DNA from: Pectobacterium brasiliense
GTDB lineage: Bacteria; Pseudomonadota; Gammaproteobacteria; Enterobacterales; Enterobacteriaceae
Reading direction: 5' to 3'
Assembly (NCBI RefSeq): GCF_013449685.1
Contig: NZ_JACDSF010000013.1
Coordinates: 68,267-132,266 of the forward strand
DNA length: 64,000 nt
The position numbers and the translations under genes were made by a program. Of this stretch, positions 59,746 through 64,000 are shown piece by piece. The stretch's first letter is position 1. Each line of letters opens with the position of its first letter. Under the pieces are notes generated by a model that was not told the DNA's origin, did not search any database, and saw only the letters and a program-made list of their open reading frames with translations.

Positions 59746-60210
59746 TTATGCTTTCACGCTAATCGGTGTGTAACTGAGTTGTACTAATTTGTCTAATACT
59801 GCCTTTTGCTGTTCTGCATGTAAGTGCTCGCCGCGTGACAGCGAACCACTTATCCCGTTTTTGAGCATTTGGATAAAATTGATTTTCTGGTTGGGATCGG
59901 CGGGGGCGACATCGTCAATTGGAGGATGCAAAATGAGCAACGCCGCCATACCGATTTCCAGACTTTCTTCAAATGACATATCGCCGGAGGCCGTAAATTC
60001 TTTTGCCGCGTCAATCGCTTCCTGTGGTGTCATATTGGAAAAATCATAACGTTTGCTTGACTGGATCGTTGAGGGGGTATTGGCAGCAACAGAATTTAGG
60101 CTTAATTTTGACGTGTTGCCAGCGAGTGAAAATACGTTTTCCGCAGGTTCTTTAGGGTTCACCGAGGGGGCTGAGTAGTTAGCGATACCATTAAGGCTTG
60201 TAATGCTCAT
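59746..60210 (-). CDS. Hypothetical protein, 154 residues
   Basis: Not recognised. Residues 1-55 are Ser/Asn/Thr-rich and look disordered (SITSLNGIANYSAPSVN). The rest is helical and acidic: MTPQEAIDAAKEFTASGDMS, EESLEIGMAALLILHPPID, then a basic tail region and LDKLVQLSY. There is no signal peptide or membrane helix. A GGAGG site precedes the ATG. The polar N-terminus recalls secreted type III substrates, but there is no secretion locus or chaperone gene here, so that is only a possibility. Confidence 0.65.
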   Translation of the reverse strand: MSITSLNGIANYSAPSVNPKEPAENVFSLAGNTSKLSLNSVAANTPSTIQSSKRYDFSNMTPQEAIDAAKEFTASGDMSFEESLEIGMAALLILHPPIDDVAPADPNQKINFIQMLKNGISGSLSRGEHLHAEQQKAVLDKLVQLSYTPISVKA

Positions 60211-60588
60211 TATGGAGGTTCCTTTCCTGTGAGAGTGAAATTCAATAGTAGAGCGTTGTTATGCAGTGCAATCGTGTGAATATAGAGGAAAGTTTACCTT
60301 AGTTAATGTATTTGTCTTCTTTTTATTCAGGAAACAATGAGTTGTTTTTTTAACTCATTGTTTTTATGTCATCATTTAAATGACATCTCTTTTTGATTTC
60401 TGATTAGTGGTTTTAATTATTATATTGTTTAATTGTTTCGATTAAATATAACCCGTATTTACGGCAATCTTGATAGGATGCCTAGGGTATCATCAAACCA
60501 TAAAAAAATTATGGATACCGTTCATCAATTATCCGTGCCATTTGAAAAATTGATGATAAAATGTGCGCAAATTTTTTGACTCTGGCAA
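60211..60588. other. AT-rich intergenic region with an orphan hairpin
   Basis: 378 bp of low GC between two divergent genes. It holds a terminator-like hairpin at 60332-60363 with no plus-strand gene before it, and a weak plus-strand promoter-like pair (TTGTTA at 60256, TATAGA at 60281). No coding sequence is apparent. Confidence 0.4.
60332..60363 (+). terminator. Perfect hairpin with T tail, no gene upstream
   Basis: AAACAATGAGTT (60332-60343) pairs perfectly with AACTCATTGTTT (60352-60363) around an 8-nt loop. TT follows, giving five Ts in a row. It looks like an intrinsic terminator on the plus strand. The preceding 120 bp contain no open frame, so it might end a small RNA. Confidence 0.55.
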
Positions 60589-60600
60589 GTGGCGGGTAAG

Positions 60601-61038
60601 ATGAAATTCAGTACCATGAACGAAGGCGAAATTATTACCGAGCTGTGCCGGAGAATAAAAGACTCCAGAATTCAGCAACGTTTATCGCAGGTCGATCTTG
60701 CTGAACGAGCAGGGCTGGGAATCGCAACGATCAAGCGTGCGGAAATGGGCGAATCCATTACGCTCAGCAGCCTGCTCTCCATTCTGCGCGGATTAAATCG
60801 TCTGCATCAGATTGAAGGCGTGCTCTTCGATGCAGAAGTGGAATCCTTCCATGCGCAGATCAGCGGCGAGAAAAAACAGACGCCACTGCGTATCAGAAAG
60901 AAAGCCGCGACCTTTCCTGCCAAAGCGCTCACCAAGCATGAAAATATTAAGAAACCCGCTAACAGCACGGTAGATTGGTATATCGCGGCGGCTGAAAACA
61001 ACATTGTCTGGTCGCTGCCTGAAAGCGATAAAAAATAA
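60601..61038 (+). CDS. XRE-family HTH regulator
   Basis: A 145-residue protein. The HTH (about residues 15-70) is CRRIKDSRIQQRLSQVDLAE, RAGLGIATIKRAEMGE, then LSSLLSILRGLNRL, like HipB-type regulators. A basic middle region (KKQTPLRIRKKAATF) and a polar tail follow. There is no HipA-like kinase next to it. ATG 60601 is taken over GTG 60589. A possible antitoxin without partner, or a phage-derived regulator. Targets unknown. Confidence 0.75.
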   Translation: MKFSTMNEGEIITELCRRIKDSRIQQRLSQVDLAERAGLGIATIKRAEMGESITLSSLLSILRGLNRLHQIEGVLFDAEVESFHAQISGEKKQTPLRIRKKAATFPAKALTKHENIKKPANSTVDWYIAAAENNIVWSLPESDKK

Positions 61039-61050
61039 AGGGCTAATGAG

Positions 61051-61209
61051 GTTGCTGACAAAGTCCGTATGGCGGTAGTAACGGATAGATCGTAAAGACG
61101 CTGTAAATACATCCCTGTACGCTCGGATTGCGCCATCCCTGGCGCAAACGCTTTACTCTTCTATTCCGTTACTCCCGTTCTCGTTCGATAAACAGGTTTG
61201 TCAACGGTC
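61051..61209. repeat. Palindromic intergenic repeat near sdaB
   Basis: Outer ends GCTGACAAAG and TTTGTCAACG are near-inverted. Inside, GTAAAG and CTTTAC flank GCGCCATCCCTGGCGC, with ATACATCCCTGTACGCTC between. I recognise the GACGCTGTAAATACATCCCT stretch as a repeat common in pectobacteria. It fills the space between the XRE gene and the convergent sdaB. Confidence 0.55.
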
Positions 61210-61293
61210 TGAAAGGTTATGTATGAACCCCTACACATAAACCCTGATTGTCGGGTTAATTTACCGAGCTTTAACGCGACAAGGCCAGTTTTA

Positions 61294-62661
61294 TCATTCA
61301 CATAGAACAACTTTAATCGCCAAACCGCCGCGAGACGTTTCACGGTACTTGGCGTTCATGTCTTTGCCTGTTTCATACATGGTTTCAATGACCTTATCCA
61401 ACGATACGCGTGGTTCGCTGGTACGGCGCATTGCCATTCTGGCGGCGTTGATTGCCTTCACGGAGGCGATAGCGTTGCGTTCAATGCACGGCACCTGAAC
61501 CTGACCCGCTACCGGATCGCACGTCAGCCCCAGATTATGCTCCATGCCGATTTCCGCGGCGATGCACACCTGTTCAGGGTTCGCACCGAGTAGCTCAGCC
61601 AGACCGGCTGCCGCCATCGAACAGGCCACGCCGACTTCTCCCTGACAGCCTACTTCCGCACCGGAAATAGAAGCGTTCATTTTGTAGAGCATGCCGATAG
61701 CGCCGGATGCCAGGAAGTAACGCAGGTAAGATTCCGGGGTGACCGGTTGAACGTAACGATCGTAATAAGCCAGCACAGCAGGAATAATGCCGCATGCGCC
61801 GTTAGTTGGGGCGGTGACGACGCGTCCGCCAGCCGCATTTTCTTCCGATACGGCCATCGCAAACATGTTCACCCAGTCCATCGCGTCCATCGGGTCGTTA
61901 GAAAAGCGATCGTTGATGAACAGCAGGCGATGCAGCGCTGATGCCCGACGGGGAACGCGTAATGGGCCGGGCAACACACCTTCCGTATTCATGCCGCGAT
62001 GCATGCAGTCCTGCATGGTTTTCCATACGTCGGCAAAATAGTGCTCAAGCGCTTCCCGACCATGCATCGCAATCTCGTTTTTCAGGACGATGGCGGATAA
62101 AGACAGGCAGTGATCGTGGCAGTGTTGCAGCAGCTTCTGGGCAGAAAAGAACGGGTAGGGCGCGCTTTCCTCAGCCAGATTGGGTTTGCCGAAGTTTTCC
62201 TGATCGACGACGAATCCGCCCCCGATGGAGTAATACGTTTTGCTATAGACCAACTCTTGCTGGTTATAGGCGCGAATGGTCATGCCGTTTTCATGTAGCG
62301 GCAGGTTTTCCGGCTGGAAACGCAAGGAGGATTCCAGCGGGAAGCTGACCTCATACTGACCGTTGAGCATCGGCAGGCGTTGAGTGTCTTTCACCTGTTG
62401 AATAAACGCCGGAATACTATCGATATTTACGCTATCCGGCAGATTACCCGCGAGCCCCATAATGATAGCGATATCGGTATGGTGCCCTTTCCCCGTCAGG
62501 GAAAGCGAGCCGTAAATATCAACGACAATACGTGTCACCGATGAGATAAGCGCGCGGTTCACCAGATCGTCGGTGAACATTTTACCCGCTTTCATTGGGC
62601 CGACAGTATGAGAACTGGACGGGCCGATGCCGATTTTGAAGATATCAAATACGCTGACCAT
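61294..62661 (-). CDS. sdaB: L-serine ammonia-lyase SdaB
   Basis: A 455-residue iron-sulfur L-serine dehydratase, turning serine into pyruvate and ammonia. N-terminal SVFDIFKIGIGPSSSHTVGP, SIGGGFVV, TNGACGIIPAVLAYY, and the cluster region GCQGEVGVACSMAAAG with LTCDPVAGQVQVPCIERNA. Chosen as sdaB rather than sdaA because of length and its position after the serine transporter sdaC. RBS AAGGAAAT precedes the ATG. Between sdaC and sdaB lies a strong hairpin terminator, so expression may depend on read-through. Confidence 0.93.
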   Translation of the reverse strand: MVSVFDIFKIGIGPSSSHTVGPMKAGKMFTDDLVNRALISSVTRIVVDIYGSLSLTGKGHHTDIAIIMGLAGNLPDSVNIDSIPAFIQQVKDTQRLPMLNGQYEVSFPLESSLRFQPENLPLHENGMTIRAYNQQELVYSKTYYSIGGGFVVDQENFGKPNLAEESAPYPFFSAQKLLQHCHDHCLSLSAIVLKNEIAMHGREALEHYFADVWKTMQDCMHRGMNTEGVLPGPLRVPRRASALHRLLFINDRFSNDPMDAMDWVNMFAMAVSEENAAGGRVVTAPTNGACGIIPAVLAYYDRYVQPVTPESYLRYFLASGAIGMLYKMNASISGAEVGCQGEVGVACSMAAAGLAELLGANPEQVCIAAEIGMEHNLGLTCDPVAGQVQVPCIERNAIASVKAINAARMAMRRTSEPRVSLDKVIETMYETGKDMNAKYRETSRGGLAIKVVLCE

Positions 62662-62680
62662 AGCGATTTCCTTGAAAAAA

Positions 62681-62711
62681 AACGCCGGTCGTTAAATAAC
62701 GTGCCGGCGTT
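62681..62711 (-). terminator. Intrinsic terminator between sdaC and sdaB
   Basis: AACGCCGG (62681-62688) pairs with CCGGCGTT (62704-62711). An inner GTTA/TAAC pair extends the stem. The minus strand continues with T8. It lies 18 bp after the sdaC stop and 20 bp before the sdaB start. Confidence 0.85.
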
Positions 62712-62728
62712 AAATTAGGGTGGGGGGC

Positions 62729-64000
62729 TTACAGCAGATCGCGCAGGCTGTAAACAATGGCGGAAATAGCGATCAGTCCCATCAGGGTGACAAAGACGTT
62801 GCTGATCTGGCCGCTGTATTTCTTCATTGCTGGGACTTTCTGGATAGCGTACATCGGCATCAGGAACAGCAGGCACGCGATAATCGGGCCGCCCAACGTT
62901 TCGATCATGCCCAGAATGCTTGGGTTCAGCGTCGCAACAATCCAGGTCGTGATCAGCATGAACAGCGCAGTGATGCGGTTCAATTTGGTGTTGGAAATGG
63001 TTTTTCCTCTGCTGCGCAGGGATTTCACGATCATGCCGTTAAAACCTTCGCCTGCACCCAGATAGTGACCCAGGAACGATTTAGAGATAGCGATAGTGGC
63101 AATAACCGGTGCCAGATAGCCGATTACCGGGTTTTTAAAGTGGTTCGCCAGATAGGACAGAATAGAAATGTTCTGTGTTTTCGCTTCCATCAGCTCAGTC
63201 GGAGACAGGCTCAGTACACAGCTGAAGACGAAGAACATCACGGTCAGCACCATCATGATGTGGCTGTAAGACAGAATGCGTGAGCATTTTTGCTCGGCGT
63301 CATCGCCATACTCTTTACGTTTGGCAACGGCGAAAGAGGAGATGATTGGCGAGTGGTTGAAGGAGAAAACCATCACCGGAATAGCCAACCATAATGTCGC
63401 CAACAGACCGTTGCCCGTGACGCTGGAACTCAAAGAAATGTTTTCAAAAACAGAGGTGTTCCAGTTTGGAATTAAATAAAGTGCCAGCAACATCAGCACG
63501 GCAACAAATGGGTAAACCAGAATACTCATTGCCTTAACGATCATCGCTTCACCAAAGCGGACAATAAACATTAATCCGAGGATCAATATTAATGACAGCA
63601 GCGCACGTGGCGGAGAAGGCAAATGCAATTGGTGAGTAATAAAACTATCTACCGTATTGGTGATGGCGACGCTATAAACTAATAGGATCGGATAAATAGC
63701 GAAAAAATAAAGCAAAGTGATTAATTTACCTGCACCAACGCCGAAATGTTCTTCAACGACTTCGGTAATATCTTCGCCACCTTTCTTGCCGGATAATACA
63801 AAGCGGCATAAGGCACGGTGAGAATAATATGTCATCGGGAAGGCAATCAGTGCCATGATAATTAACGGAATTAACCCACCAATACCGGCATTGATAGGTA
63901 AGAATAACACGCCAGCGCCGATGGCCGTGCCATAGAGGCCCAGCATCCAGACAGTGTCGCTTTTACGCCATCCTGAAGCCTGTTCTAACACCTGGCTGCT
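62729..64000 (-). CDS. sdaC: Serine transporter SdaC (5' end beyond the window)
   Basis: A proton-coupled serine importer of the HAAAP family, 420 residues visible from an in-frame GTG at 63991; the frame stays open to the window end. The first residues [20 protein letters not shown] match E. coli SdaC after its N-terminal tail, so about 10-20 residues are probably missing. Eleven membrane segments are visible, with [20 protein letters not shown] and [20 protein letters not shown] in the conserved core. sdaC-sdaB form one transcription unit for serine breakdown. Confidence 0.92.
   Translation of the reverse strand, partial: SSQVLEQASGWRKSDTVWMLGLYGTAIGAGVLFLPINAGIGGLIPLIIMALIAFPMTYYSHRALCRFVLSGKKGGEDITEVVEEHFGVGAGKLITLLYFFAIYPILLVYSVAITNTVDSFITHQLHLPSPPRALLSLILILGLMFIVRFGEAMIVKAMSILVYPFVAVLMLLALYLIPNWNTSVFENISLSSSVTGNGLLATLWLAIPVMVFSFNHSPIISSFAVAKRKEYGDDAEQKCSRILSYSHIMMVLTVMFFVFSCVLSLSPTELMEAKTQNISILSYLANHFKNPVIGYLAPVIATIAISKSFLGHYLGAGEGFNGMIVKSLRSRGKTISNTKLNRITALFMLITTWIVATLNPSILGMIETLGGPIIACLLFLMPMYAIQKVPAMKKYSGQISNVFVTLMGLIAISAIVYSLRDLL

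Noticed and set aside
1-64000. CRISPR arrays, insertion sequences, tRNA or rRNA genes
   Set aside because: I saw no regularly spaced repeats, transposase sequences, cloverleaf genes or rRNA on either strand. A dedicated scan was not possible.

Overview
The window reads as chromosome of a soft-rot enterobacterium, most likely Pectobacterium. Three things point there. Gene order is enterobacterial (mdtABCD-baeSR, trhP-cyaR-yegS, ppk-ppx-yfgG, sdaC-sdaB). There is a complete gan locus for degrading plant arabinogalactan. There is also a periplasmic penicillin V acylase like the one characterised in P. atrosepticum. These assignments come from reading the proteins; no database search was run. Coding density is high, and I saw no rRNA, tRNA, insertion sequence, prophage or CRISPR array.

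Layout. 1-2900 is a small accessory patch: a zinc-ribbon RES-domain protein, a HigA-like HTH protein convergent with it, a DUF1778/GNAT toxin-antitoxin pair whose toxin is frameshifted, and a Ner-like regulator. 2900-17760 is mixed core: penicillin V acylase, DUF3750 protein, LysR regulator and TauE exporter, a flavin-fold protein, a diguanylate cyclase, an alcohol dehydrogenase, TPP riboswitch-thiMD, psiE, yegS, the sRNA CyaR, trhP, a glutathionyl-hydroquinone reductase and a GNAT protein. 17760-29420 is baeR-baeS-mdtD and mdtC-mdtB-mdtA, an envelope-stress two-component system with its RND efflux pump. Two inverted copies of a dispersed repeat split this normally continuous operon between mdtC and mdtD.

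29660-46490 runs from nupC through the galactan/galactose block. An outer-membrane porin (GanL), endo-galactanase (GanA), GanEFG-GanK ABC importer and GH42 beta-galactosidase (GanB) would supply galactose to galTK, and a GalR-type repressor sits in the middle. GalR-type 16-bp operators lie before ganE/ganK, ganL and galR/galT, so the set can be read as one regulon, probably also under CRP. 46500-64000 carries mgtE, ohrR-ohr, yfgG, yjfB, ppx and ppk, a divergent phosphate-type ABC cassette without a binding protein, an AT-rich island with a DUF4879-like secreted protein and an unknown acidic protein, an XRE regulator, and sdaB with the start of sdaC (cut by the window edge).

The most unusual signal is a family of about 270-300 bp intergenic elements (21381-21667, 21668-21940, 31178-31470, about 40535-40805). 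Their ends carry TTTCGTGCGC-type inverted repeats, and they contain at least two hairpins whose arms differ between copies but keep pairing. That covariation suggests a selected RNA or DNA structure rather than decayed coding sequence.
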